64,000 nt of DNA from Pleodorina starrii (lineage: Eukaryota; Chlorophyta; Chlorophyceae; Chlamydomonadales; Volvocaceae), in contig BRXU01000022.1 of the NCBI GenBank assembly GCA_030267565.1, positions 950,001-1,014,000 on the forward strand, read 5' to 3'. How positions within the stretch are numbered: position 1 is the stretch's first letter; the number at the start of each line of letters is the position of its first letter. Shown here in pieces: positions 1 to 10,700 of the stretch. The notes under the pieces were generated by a model that ran no database searches, was not told the DNA's origin, and saw nothing but the letters and a program-made list of their open reading frames with translations. Both the position numbers and the translations under genes were made by a program.

Positions 1-364
1 GCGGCGGCCCCAACATAGGGCTGGCGGTAAGGCGGTAGGGCGGGGGGACCGGGGCCATTCGAACCGCCATTCGATCCGCCATTCAACCGTGGTGCGCTGC
101 GATACGCTGCGCCGAGCGATGCGATGTGATGCGATGTGGGCTCCGGTGGTGCCGTTGTGCCCCGCAGCCCGAATGCGCCGCCCCTCGGAGACTCGACTCG
201 ATGCGATGCGGTTCGGTTCGGTGCGGTATCGAACGGTTCGCCGGGATTCGGGAGCCGGTCTCGTCTCCGGCGCGCACTGCCCCTCCTCCTCGTCCTCCTG
301 CCCCTCCTCCTTCATTCGCCTGCTGTTCCTCCTCCTCTTCTTCCCCCAACCCTCCCCGGAGCCC
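1..364. other. 3' flank of the P450 gene, no gene seen
   Basis: GC-rich sequence downstream of the CYP97A stop codon. It contains short ATTCG/CCATTC and GATGCGATGTG microsatellite-like stretches (about 55-95 and 113-140). It may include the 3' UTR. No TTACA (the reverse of the algal TGTAA polyadenylation signal) was seen close to the stop. Confidence 0.5.
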
Positions 365-3300
365 TCACACCGCCAGCGGCTCCCGCTGCTGCCCCGCCGC
401 CGCCGCCTGGTCGCCCCCCGGCGGCACCCGGCGGCGGCTGACCCGCATGTGGAGCCCGTTGGCGGTGTGGATGGTGGCACCGGTCGCCATACCCACCTGC
501 AAGTACAGACACGCGACACAGCAAGTACGACAACGGAAGAAAAAGCAAGAAAGCGGGCAAGCACACACGCGGATGTGTATGCACGTACGACACGCCAACG
601 GCAGTACCACACAACACCCCCCGGCAGCGGCAGCCGGGAGCCGGTGCGGGGGAGGTGCGGGGGAGGTGCGGGGGAGGTGCGGAAGAGGTGAGGAGGAGCC
701 GGAGCGCAGCGCAGCGCAGAGAGGCGGTGGCGGAACCCACCTTTCAGGCCATTGCCACCCACTCAGCCACCCACCCACCCCTCCAACCCACCCACCCACC
801 CACCCAGCCGGCCACCCACCCAGGAGTGGAAGCCACCCCACCACCCACCCCCGCCCCCCGCCCAGGTTCCGGCTCCATTCGCTAACGCCGTCTCCGTCCT
901 TCGCTTTGCGGTATCTTCTTTTTTTACCCCCCGACCCCGACCCCCAACCCCCCGCTCCCGCCCCCACCCCGCCCCCGGCCCCCCGTACCTTCTCCGGCGG
1001 CCCCTCAATTCGGAACTCGAATCGCCTCAGCAGCATCGCCATCGCCACGGTGGCCTCAAACAGCGCGAACTGGTCGCCCACACACTTGCGTGCACCGCCA
1101 CCAAAGGGGATGAAGGCGAAGTCGGAGGCCACCTCGTTTGGGTAGAGGGCGGCGCCGCCGGTCACCGCATCGGGGCGGTAGCCTGGGGGGGGGGGGAGGG
1201 GGGGGGGGGAGAGGGGAGGGGAGGAGGAGGTGTGTGTGTATGTGGCGAGGGGCGGAGGGGCGGAGGGGGATCGTATCCCGCCGCCGCCTCATCTCAGACC
1301 GCGGTGCCGCCCAGCCCACCCCTGGGGGAGCCCCAACACTGCACCGTTCCCTCCCTTCACCCCCCCCCCCTGCATCGCACCGCACCGCACTGCGCGGGTA
1401 CGGGTACGGGTGAGGCATCCTGGCGCGTCGTCATCCCCGTGTCACCGCCCCGCAAACCCCCCCAGGAGCTTTCCCGCGACGTCCGTCCCTCCCCACCCCC
1501 CCCAGGGGCCGTTTTTCCCTCGCCCCCTCCCTCGCCCTCCCACCTGCCCACTTGTCCCCAAAGTCCGGGTTGGAGAAGGACTCAAAGAAGCGCTCGGGGC
1601 GGAAGGTGTCGGGGTCCTTCCACAGGTAGGGAGACCTGCGGGGGGGGGGGGAGGCGGGAGGAGGGGAGGGGGAAGGGGGGGATGTGAGGCGGATGGTTTC
1701 CCGGTGGTGGTGTGTGGTGTGTGGTGGTGGTGTGGTTAAGAGTGCGCACCCATAAACCACCAAGCGCAGTGCCGCGGTTCCCCCTACTGCCTGCCCCCTG
1801 CTACCTGCTACCCCTCCCCTCCCTCTTCTTTCCGCCCTTTCCCTCCCGTCATTTGCACCCCCAACCCCAACCCCCAGCACCCTCCATCTTCACGTGTGTA
1901 ATGAGAGGCAGGCGAGCGCCCCCTTCCCCTCCCCAGAACACACATACACACACGCCTGTCCCAAGATGCCCCCTTACCTCTTACCTCGTGGCCCACGGTA
2001 ACAAGCAAACATGCAACCCTCCCCACTACCACGCACCCCCCCACCAACGCCGTCTCCGTCTCCGCTGCGGTATCTTCTTTTCACCCCCACCCCCAAATCC
2101 CCCCACCCCCCACCACCACCAACGCCGTTTCCGTCTCCGCCTCCGCTGCGGTATCTTCTTTTCACCCCCACCCCCACCCCCAAACCCCACCCCCCTCACC
2201 CCCAAATCCCACCCCGCCACCCCACCTGTGCAGGTTCCACACCGATATGAAGAGGTCGGCCCCCTTGCCAATGGGGTAACCCCCCGGGTCACCCCCCAGC
2301 CCAGCCGGCAGGGTGTCCTCGTTAAGGGCCCGGCGGATGAGGATGGGCGGCTGGGGGTACATGCGGAGAGACTCGCCCAGCGTGGCGCGGAGGTACGGCA
2401 TGGCCTTGATGTCGTCCAGGGCTGTACGACAGGGAGGGAGGGAGGGAGGGGGAGTGTGTGTGGGGGGGGGGACGACGGGTGGTCAATCGATCGAGAGGGG
2501 GCCGGGGGCGCGGGGGAAGAGGTACATGGCAGGGCGTGAAGCATTGGGAAGGGGAGGAGGGAGGGGGGGGGAGGAGGGAGGGGGCGGGGAGCGAGCGCGC
2601 GGGCGGAGGATGACAAGAAGGCAGCGTCTGGGGGACCGCGGGGGTACGTGTGGTAGGGTACGGCAACCCCTGGACGTGTGCAAACGCGTCTCCTTGTCCC
2701 CAAAACTGCTGCAACCAGCCCCTTGCGTATCATCCACCCGGCGCCTCATCGAACTCTCAAACCCCTCCCCCCCCCACACTCTCCCTTCCCCCCCTCCCCT
2801 CCCCTCCCCCCCTCCCTTCCCCTCCCCTCCCCTCTCCCCTCCCTCTCCCCTCCCCGCCCCACTCACTGGGCACCCTGTCCCCCACCACTCCGTCAATCTC
2901 CTCCCGCAGCCTCGCCTCCACCCCCGGTGACTGCACCAGACAGAACAGCGCCCAGGTCAGCACCGCCGCGGTGGTCTCGTGGCCCGCTATGAGCATGGTC
3001 ATCAGGTCGTCACGCAGCTGCTTGTTGGTGGCGTCCTCGCCGCGCATGTCCACCAGGAAGCGGAGCAGGGAGGGGTCGCGGAGCTGAGGGGGGGGGCAGA
3101 AGGGGGGAGGGGGGAAGGGGGGGAAGGGGGAAGAAGAGGGGGTAGAGGGGAAGAAGAGGGGGGAGGAAAACAGTGTCAATGGGCAAAAGTCGACCGGCTG
3201 CAATGACGCACGCGGATGAGAAGAAGGGGGGGAAGGAGGGGGACAAGGGGCGGTGGGGGTTGCGGTGGCGGTGGGGTCTTCAGTTGACCCATGCGCTTCT

Positions 3301-6300
3301 CTAAAACCCTAAAACCACCCTTAAAAACCCTAAAACCAAAACCAACCCTGAAAATGGTCCCTGCGATCGCACCCCATTGCCCGCCTTCCCCCAACTCCTC
3401 GCTTTCACTCCCCTCTCCCCAGGCCCCAGCCCCCGGAACCCACCCGCACCCCCACCCCCACCCGCACCAAGGACGCACTCCCCCTCCCCCCCCCCCCCAA
3501 CACACACCTTGGAGTAGTCCCTGTTCTGCAGCGCCTCCGCGTCCTCCTCCACCCGGGTCTCCTGGGCCTGACGGATCAGGTCATCCAGGCAGTCGTTGAT
3601 CACACGCAGGTCGCGTCTGGGGGGGGGAGGGGGAGGGGGGGGAGGCGTGTGTGTGTATTGGTTGAAGGGGGGGCCGAGGGGGAGTAAGAACACCCGATAC
3701 AAGGATGAAGGTGGGGAGGGAAAGGAGGGGGGGGGGGATGGACGGGGGTGGGGTCGGGTAGAGGGTGCTAGGGCACTGCGGGTTGACTCTCCTATACCTC
3801 ACCGTTCCCCAAACACACACATTCTCCACCCCCACCCCCCCATGACTACCCCCCCCCCCCCGCAACACACACCTGAACTTGGCCTGCCGGGGCACCAGCA
3901 CATCCGCCAGGGGCAGGTTCCAGTACGGCAGGTAAAACGTGGAGCGGTGCTCGGCCTCTTTCAGGACGCCGTACACGGCCTGTGTGTACGGCAAGTCAGG
4001 TCACGGGGGGCCAGGGCACGAGGTTGGCAGGTCGGTCGGTGGCGCGCGGGGCCGGGGGGTAGGCGCAGGGGGGGAACATACCACATACCACATACGACCA
4101 CATACGACATACCACATACGACTACTGACGGAGCTCGAGCCCCCCATCAGCCCCCCATCAGCCCCCCACCCCCACACCTCAAGGTCGGTCACTGACCGAC
4201 TGAAGGGCAAAAGGCAGTCCGCTCCACCCCCTCCCCCTCCCCCTCCCATGCAGCTTCGTCCAGCTTCGCTCAGTTTCACTTCGTTTGCTTCCACACTCCC
4301 TGGTGCTGCTCCTTCTCCCCTCCTTCTTCAACCCCTACCCCATCTCCAAACACCACCTCCATCCCCGCCCCCCGCCTCCTTCCCCGTCCCCCCTCACCCG
4401 CATACACACACAGGTTCCCCCCCCAGCCCCCCACCCCCAGCCCCCCCCAGCCCCCTACCTTGATGACGGGCGACTCTGCGTTAATGGACCCGAAATCGAA
4501 ATTGAACACCCCCAGTCCGATGATGTCCAGACCCAGGGACAGGAACTCGGACTCCATGTCCACAACAGCGGAGCCCTGAGGGGGGGGGGAGAGGGGGGGT
4601 GGGAGGGGGGTGGGGGGTGGGGGAGCGGGGAGGGGGGGAGCATCGGAGGGGAGGGGGGGTGGGCCACGAGCAAAGGAACCCGCGGGGTCAAGCAAACCGA
4701 AGGCGAGCAATAAAATGGGTTAGATGGGGTTGGGAGGGAGGGGAGGGGAGGGAAAGGCGGGGAAAGCGGAGTTGACAGCAGAGACCGGAGCAGTCGGCAG
4801 GTGCCGGCAGGAGAGGCGGGGGCAGCCACGAGAGAGAGCGACAGTCGCGTCTAACCGGGCTTCCAACTACCGGGTGGGTAGCTGGTTCGGGGTGGTGCGC
4901 TACAGCGCTACGCCCGGTCCATTCCCGCCCGCCCCGCCCCGCCGCTCAGTCCCCAGCCCGCCCACAACCAGCGCCCCCGCCCCGCCAACATATACACACA
5001 CACGCGCCTCCCCCTTCAGACTACAACCTCCGCAGGGCTTTCTGTTTCATTCACTCTTAACACAACCCCCCCCCCGGCCTATACGTGGATAACCCCCCCC
5101 CTCACCCACCCACACACACACACCCAATCACCCCCCCCCACCTGTCCCGCCCGAATGGCGCCCTCCAGTTTGTCGACGGATCTCTGACTGCAGCGAGCAA
5201 ACATGCCCACCATGGCCTCGTAGTACTGCCGGTGGAAGGCAGGTACGACAGCGCGGCGCCGTACACGCCACGTGTCCAGGTCGGCGGGGATAAGGCCCTT
5301 GCCCATGATGGGCTCCAGGATCTCCGCCAACACCCCCTTGTCGTAATTGAAGGCATTCTCCTGAGGGGAGGGGTGGGTCAGGGAGTGTTTGGGATGGGGA
5401 TTTGAAGAGTGGGGGTGGGGGGTAAATTAAAGATGGGGGGATAGGACAGGCTGACTGGCTGACGCAACGGAGAGGACTGGCTGGCTTGGATCGTGGATCT
5501 TGAATCTTGAATTTTTGGTTGCATTGTCGATTTCTTCTCGGCCCGTTCATCCTCCACCTCACCTCACGCTCTGCCCATCCCCCCACACTCACTCCGCTCA
5601 GTCCACACCGCGGCCTGCCTCGCTCCCCTTCCGCCTCCTTCTCCCATCCCAGCCACCCACCCCCAAACACTTCCCCGTTCCCCCCTGCCAAAACACACAC
5701 GCACACACAGACACGGTCCCCACCTTGAGGATGTGTCGTACCACGACGGGATCCGAAACCACGATGAAGGCCTTGGGTCCGAACACCAGTTTGTACACAC
5801 CGCCACTGTCAATGAACCTGCGGGGGGCCAGGGGAAGGGAGGGTCGGGAGAGGGGAGGGTTTGTCAGTTGGGTCTCGCTCACTCTCGTCAATGAAAAAGG
5901 GAGGGGAGGGGAGGGGAGGGTAAGGGGGGGATTGGGGGAGGGCTTTGGGAGATGGGCGAGGCAGCGGAGGAGGGAAGGGGCGAGCCACAACGGCGGCAGC
6001 GGGGCCCCCGCTGGAAAAAGGGAAGGGGAGCGGGGAGAGGAGGGGAGGGGGGAGGAAAGGAGGGCGGCAGTCGGGTAAACCAGCTGTGGGTTGAGGGTGT
6101 GGTTGGGGGAGAGGAAGGGCTGCATGCGCTTGGGTGTTGAGGGAACAGGCGGCCAGGGGCGGACAGGGGAAGCAACCCCACAATCCCACACTCCCATAAT
6201 CCCACAATTCCACAATCCCACAGTCCCAAACGCACCTGCAGCCCCGAACGTAAGCACCCCACCCCACCCCGTCATCGCCCCCCTCCTTCCCTTTTCCCCG

Positions 6301-7160
6301 GTCGCCCTCCTCACCGCCCCCCTCGGTCACCCTTCCCCCGCCGCCGTCGCTCACACAAGACCGGCACTTCCAGTCCGACACGACTCGACACAGCGGCGGC
6401 GCACCGTCAGCCTGCAACGGCCCCGTCAACCACCCGCACAACTGCACCGTCACCGTCACCAGCCACGAGCGTGTCTCCTTTCTCTCCCACCCCACCCCAC
6501 CCCCATCCCACCCCACGACAAAATGGTTCACTCTTCTGTCCCCTCCAACGACACCCAACGACCCGCACCCCGTGCCGGATGCGCCCCCCAACCCCGCGCT
6601 ACACACACATACACACACTCCCCCATCCTCCGCATGCCACAACCCGGATACTCCACAGTCCGCCCCATCCGTATTCCCGTACTCTTCCGTACTCGTCCGT
6701 ACCACTGGTACAGCGCCTTGAACAGCGGCTGGTCTCCCGCCAGGTCGCTCAGCTCGCCCTGTGCCACCGGGATGTTCTTGCCGCCCACATCGGGCTGGAA
6801 GTAGCCCTGGCTAACCTCCGTCAGCAGACGACTCAGACCGTCCGTCAGGTTGCCCTTGCCACGGATATACGCGTAGACCAAGGCGGCCAGGCCGGGGGCG
6901 AAGAAAAGGCCCACGGCGAGCGGGTCGGGCAGGCCATGCGGCACCATCCGCGAGCGCGGCCCGGTGGGGCGGCCCGACTGCTGGCCGGGGCGCAGCGGGG
7001 AGGGCGCTGGCGAGGCAGTTTTGGCGGGAGAGGAAAGGTGGCTGGGGCGGGGATGCAGGGCGGGGCCGGAGAAGAGGGCGCGAGGGCGGATGCCGCTGCG
7101 TCCGGCGATGCACAAGGGGCGTTGCGCCCCCGCCGCCGTGCGGGCGTGGAGTTGCTGCAT
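365..7160 (-). CDS. CYP97A: Cytochrome P450 CYP97A, plastid carotenoid beta-ring hydroxylase (LUT5-like), 11 exons
   Basis: CYP97A enzymes hydroxylate beta-rings of carotenes in the plastid on the way to lutein and zeaxanthin. Exons on the minus strand: 7160-6703, 5817-5724, 5360-5142, 4575-4459, 3979-3873, 3616-3508, 3083-2867, 2421-2226, 1635-1544, 1182-989 and 496-365. They total 1935 nt, in frame throughout, giving 644 aa. All introns are GT-AG. The start at 7160 gives an Arg/Ser/Ala/Pro-rich N-terminus typical of a chloroplast transit peptide. Landmarks: I-helix AGHETT (401-406), ExxR (E457, R460), FRPERF (517-522) and heme loop [10 protein letters not shown] (563-572, Cys570). The 'MATGATIHT' tail and 'MGKGLIPAD' segment are characteristic of CYP97A rather than 97B or 97C. 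Transcription is divergent from the next gene. The family call is firm. Subfamily A is from remembered sequence similarity. Confidence 0.93.
885..930. repeat. Intronic dispersed repeat, copy 1 (intron 10)
   Basis: A short element reading AACGCCGTCTCCGT, then TGCGGTATCTTCTTTT and a C-run, lies in intron 10 of the P450 gene. Near-identical copies occur in intron 8 at about 2046-2090 and 2128-2170. No coding potential. Confidence 0.6.
2046..2170. repeat. Intronic dispersed repeat, copies 2 and 3 in tandem (intron 8)
   Basis: Two tandem copies, about 82 bp apart, of the same CCGTCTCCG...GCTGCGGTATCTTCTTTTCAC element as at 885-930. They are separated by C-rich sequence, within intron 8 of the P450 gene. 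Confidence 0.65.
3300..3345. repeat. Interstitial telomere-like CCCTAAAA tract
   Basis: Two exact CCCTAAAA octamers (3307-3314 and 3328-3335) plus degenerate versions sit in intron 6 of the P450 gene. Chlamydomonas telomeres are (TTTTAGGG)n, so this matches the telomere repeat of the group. It is short and degenerate, so it may be chance or a repair scar. Confidence 0.5.
4076..4131. repeat. CATACCA/CATACGA microsatellite
   Basis: Irregular tandem array of 7-10 bp CATACCA and CATACGA(C) units inside intron 4 of the P450 gene. Confidence 0.7.
6171..6232. repeat. CCCACAATC minisatellite
   Basis: About six imperfect tandem copies of a 9-10 bp CCCACAATC/CCCATAATC motif in intron 1 of the P450 gene. 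Confidence 0.7.
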
Positions 7161-7753
7161 GATGGTTGATATATAAACTACAAAGGTTCGCAGGGCTGAG
7201 GTGTTGTCGCGCAAATTGGCAGACGCTGCGCCACCACGACAGCTGAAACTGTTAAAGCAGGTGCCGGCCTCAAAGCTACCCACCCTAGAACCTTAGTGAA
7301 TAAAAATTATAATCATGACATGAATTGGCATACAATTGCATTCACGATGCGGTGAACCCAAACCACGATCTTTGGACATCCGTACTCCGGTACCGAGCAG
7401 GCAGCACGCATGAATTGACATGATAATGTCAAGCATTTGCGCCCGGCATCAATTGGTTATGAACAGGGAGAACAAAGTCTGCTCTTTCGTTGGAGGCATT
7501 TTCACAATATGAGGCGGAAATTGCTCGACGGCATCGTCGTTGAAATAGACAGTGGAGACGCATAAACACCTGCTGAAAGTGATGGATTACAAATGGATTC
7601 GAGACCTTGCACAGCCGCCAATGTCGCTGCGGGGCGTGCTCGGAAGCCCACAGTGCGGCGTCTCGGCTCGCTTGCATTCGGAGTATTCAAATTGCATCGA
7701 AGGGTGAGCCTTTCAAGCGTAATTGTTGAAGCAAGCTGTCGGGTCCGCCACGC
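7161..7753. promoter_or_regulatory. Divergent intergenic region between the P450 and the Q-rich gene
   Basis: About 590 bp with lower GC than its neighbours, separating the divergent P450 (minus) and Q-rich gene (plus). It presumably holds both promoters and 5' UTRs. An AT-rich GATATATAAAC stretch lies at 7169-7179, immediately upstream of the P450 start. That is too close to serve as a TATA box for a message starting at that ATG. No other motif could be assigned. Confidence 0.4.
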
Positions 7754-10700
7754 ATGCTTAGTCATTCAAAACTGCCTTACTGCCTTGGTTTGCCAAATCC
7801 ACAGTCTAAGCTGCCCAGGTACTACCCTGATACGCGGGTACACACGGCCGAACCCTCGCTGAACGAGCAGCTTCCTCATGCTGGCGACGACAGTGCCGGA
7901 GCCGCTGCACACCTGCCCCTAACCTCTCCTAGCACCGGCGCTCGCCGGGCATCCCGGCGCCAGCAGCAGCAGGAGCTCCTCTGGGGCGCTAACCCAGCAC
8001 CAGACGCCGCCTGGCAGCAACAGCAACAACTCAGTGCCCAATCGATACCAGCTCTAGCCCCGCCGCAGCCGCCGCCTCGGCCCCCAGCCCAGCCGGAGCA
8101 GCAGCAGCAGCAGCAATCGCGCCACAGCACTGGGGCTCCCGCACGCGATGCGGCCGCCGGCGAGTGTGGCAGCTCGGACGGATCCGGCCACGTGGGCCCA
8201 GCGGACCTGCTGGCCCAGCAGGACGCGGCGCTGATGTTGCACGGAGGCCGGCACCGCAACCGCCAGCCCGTCGTCTCGCTGCTGCTGCCACAGCAGCCGC
8301 CCGGCGCCGCGGTGGCAACCGCCGCCGGCGCCATGCTGCTCTCTCAGCAGCAGCAGCAGGGCGACGCGGCGTCGCTGGATGCTGCGGCGCCAGCGGTCCG
8401 GGGCCTCCGGGGCCGCGACGGCGCTGACTTGGCCGGCAGTGGTGACAGTGGCGGCGGCGTCAAGACCGACGGCGCTGGCGGCGACGCCGGCGACGGGCCG
8501 GATGTGAGGGAGGCGCAGCGACGGCGGCGGCCTGGGCGAAAGCCGCCAGCGGACTCGGCCAGAGGCGCGCGGCTGCAGCCCGGCGGCGCCACAGCCGCCA
8601 CCGCTGTTGCCGGCAATGAGGACGCGGCGGAGGGCGCCGCCGACAACGGCGGCGCCGACGGCGGCGACAGTGCAGGCACTGTTTCGCCACGCGGCCAACC
8701 CCCTCCTCCCGCTCCTCCTCGCCCTCACGTGGTGCTGCGGCTGCGGCGCCACGGCCCCGACACGCGGTCGACCCGCAGCATCCGACTGCCGCTGCCCCAA
8801 CGACCCAAGCCCTGGCCCGTGAAGCTGCTGCTGGAGGCGAAACAGCGGGAGAAGCAGCAGCAGCAGCAAGAGATGGTCCAGCGGCAACAAGAGCAGATGG
8901 ACCAGCAACAGTTGGACCAGCAGCAACAGCAACAGCGGCAGCAGCGGCAGCAGCAAGAGACGGAGCTGCAGGAGCAGCGGCAGCAGTGGCTGGAGCAGCA
9001 GTTGGAGCCGCAGCAGCCCAGCCCAGGGCAGGGGCAGCAGGGGCGGGGGGCGCAGGTGGAGGAGCAGCAGCAGCTGCAGCGGTGGCTGGGTCCGGAGGAG
9101 GAGGAAAAGGAGGGAGGCGGCAGCCAACTGGGGCTCGCAGCCGCCGGGCCGACATGGCAGGCGAGGGGGCAGGAGCAGGGGCGAGGGGGCGAGTTGGACC
9201 GGCAGCGGCAGCGGCAGCCGGAGGGGTTGGGGTCGGGGCTTGGACAGGCGACGGTGGCCTCCCCGGGCCAGGCAGCCCTGGAGCCGGCAAGTGAGGGAGC
9301 GCAGCGGCGGCAGGACTTGCAGCGGTGGCGGCGGCGGGGGGCGAGGGAGGAAGGGGAGCAGCGACCGCAGCGACAGGCGGAGCCGCTGGATCGAACGACG
9401 ATGGCGAGGGTGCGGTCGCAGGCGCAGCAGACGCAGGAGGCGCCCACACAACAGCAGCACCGACAGCAGCAGCAGCCGCAGCAAGGTGGAACGGCGGTAG
9501 CCAAGGGGCCCCAATCGCAGCGCGGGCGAGCAGGACAGCCAGGGGACGAGGCCCCGGACCCGCTCCAGTCGCTAGCCGGCGCCTCCGCTCCCGCTCCCGC
9601 TGCGCCGGGCCGCGCTGCCGGGCAGCGGCGGCGCCCCTCGCCGCGGCCGCAGGTCAGTCAGGCCGACATGGGCAGAAGGGCTGTGGGGGTGGCGGAGGCG
9701 GTGGCCGCCCACCCGGACGGCACTCTGTGGGCGTATCGCAGACGGGACGTGGGCCCACTGGCAGCCCGACTGCTGCACCAGCTGAAGCAACAGCCGCTGC
9801 AGCAGGGGCAGCAGCTGGGGCAGCAGGGGCAGCAACGGGAGAAGCGCGACGACGGCAGCGGCGCCCACAGCGGCATTGATGCGGGGAGCAACGGCGATAA
9901 CGTTCGTAGCGGCGGCGACGTTATCACTGACGGCGACGGTGGCGGCGGCGGCGGTGGCGCTTGTCACGTGCTGGTCGCTGGGTCGTACCAGGCTTACAGC
10001 CTGTTGCGGTCCCTGTCGTACGTGCAGGGCGCCCTTCGCCTCGCGTCGTACAATCTTCAGTCGTACGCAGGGGCTGGCGCGTCGGGGCCCGACGGCGCGG
10101 TCGGCGCCGCTGCGGCGCCGCCCGCCGTTGGCTTTACCGCCAGCGGCGTCTCCGTGCAGGATCTGCGGTCGTACTACGAGCAGACTGTACGGCACGGCGC
10201 CGGGCCACGGCCGGAGCTGGGGCCGCCGCTGCCGCCCCGCACATCCCCCCAGGGCGTCTCCTCCTCGCCCGGGGCGGCCCCCTCACGGCCGCATGGGGAT
10301 GCCAATAGCAGCAGCAGCGGCGGCGGCGGCAGCGGCACCAACAGCAGCGCGGGCAAGCGGCCGCCATCATCGCCGCGGCCACTCCCGACCCTGAAGGGCT
10401 GGCCCGAAGACGAGGTGCAGCTGAGTCCCCGCGCCCTGGTGTCCGTGTTCCTGGTGCCGCCGCCGCCGCCGCCGCCGCCGCTGGACCTCCTGTACGGCGC
10501 CGCTGGCGGTGGCGGTGGCGGCCACGCAGCGGGCGACGACGACACGCCGCCGATCGCCGTGACGGCCCGCGCCGACGAGGCGACGCTGATCCGACTGCTG
10601 ACGACTCGCCTCCGCCGCCACGGCTCCGCACACATGCGGGCGCTGGGCCGCGAAGCCGCCAGCCGCGCGCTGGCCGTACTGTACGGCGCCTGCCGGGCCC

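Noticed and set aside
126..1145. Plus-strand Pro-rich open frames across the 3' part of the P450 gene
   Set aside because: They are antisense to verified P450 exons and consist of C-run intron translations.
8054..9514. Antisense Leu/Arg-rich open frames opposite the Q-rich exon
   Set aside because: CAG-rich coding sequence gives open CTG (Leu) frames on the other strand. No independent evidence.
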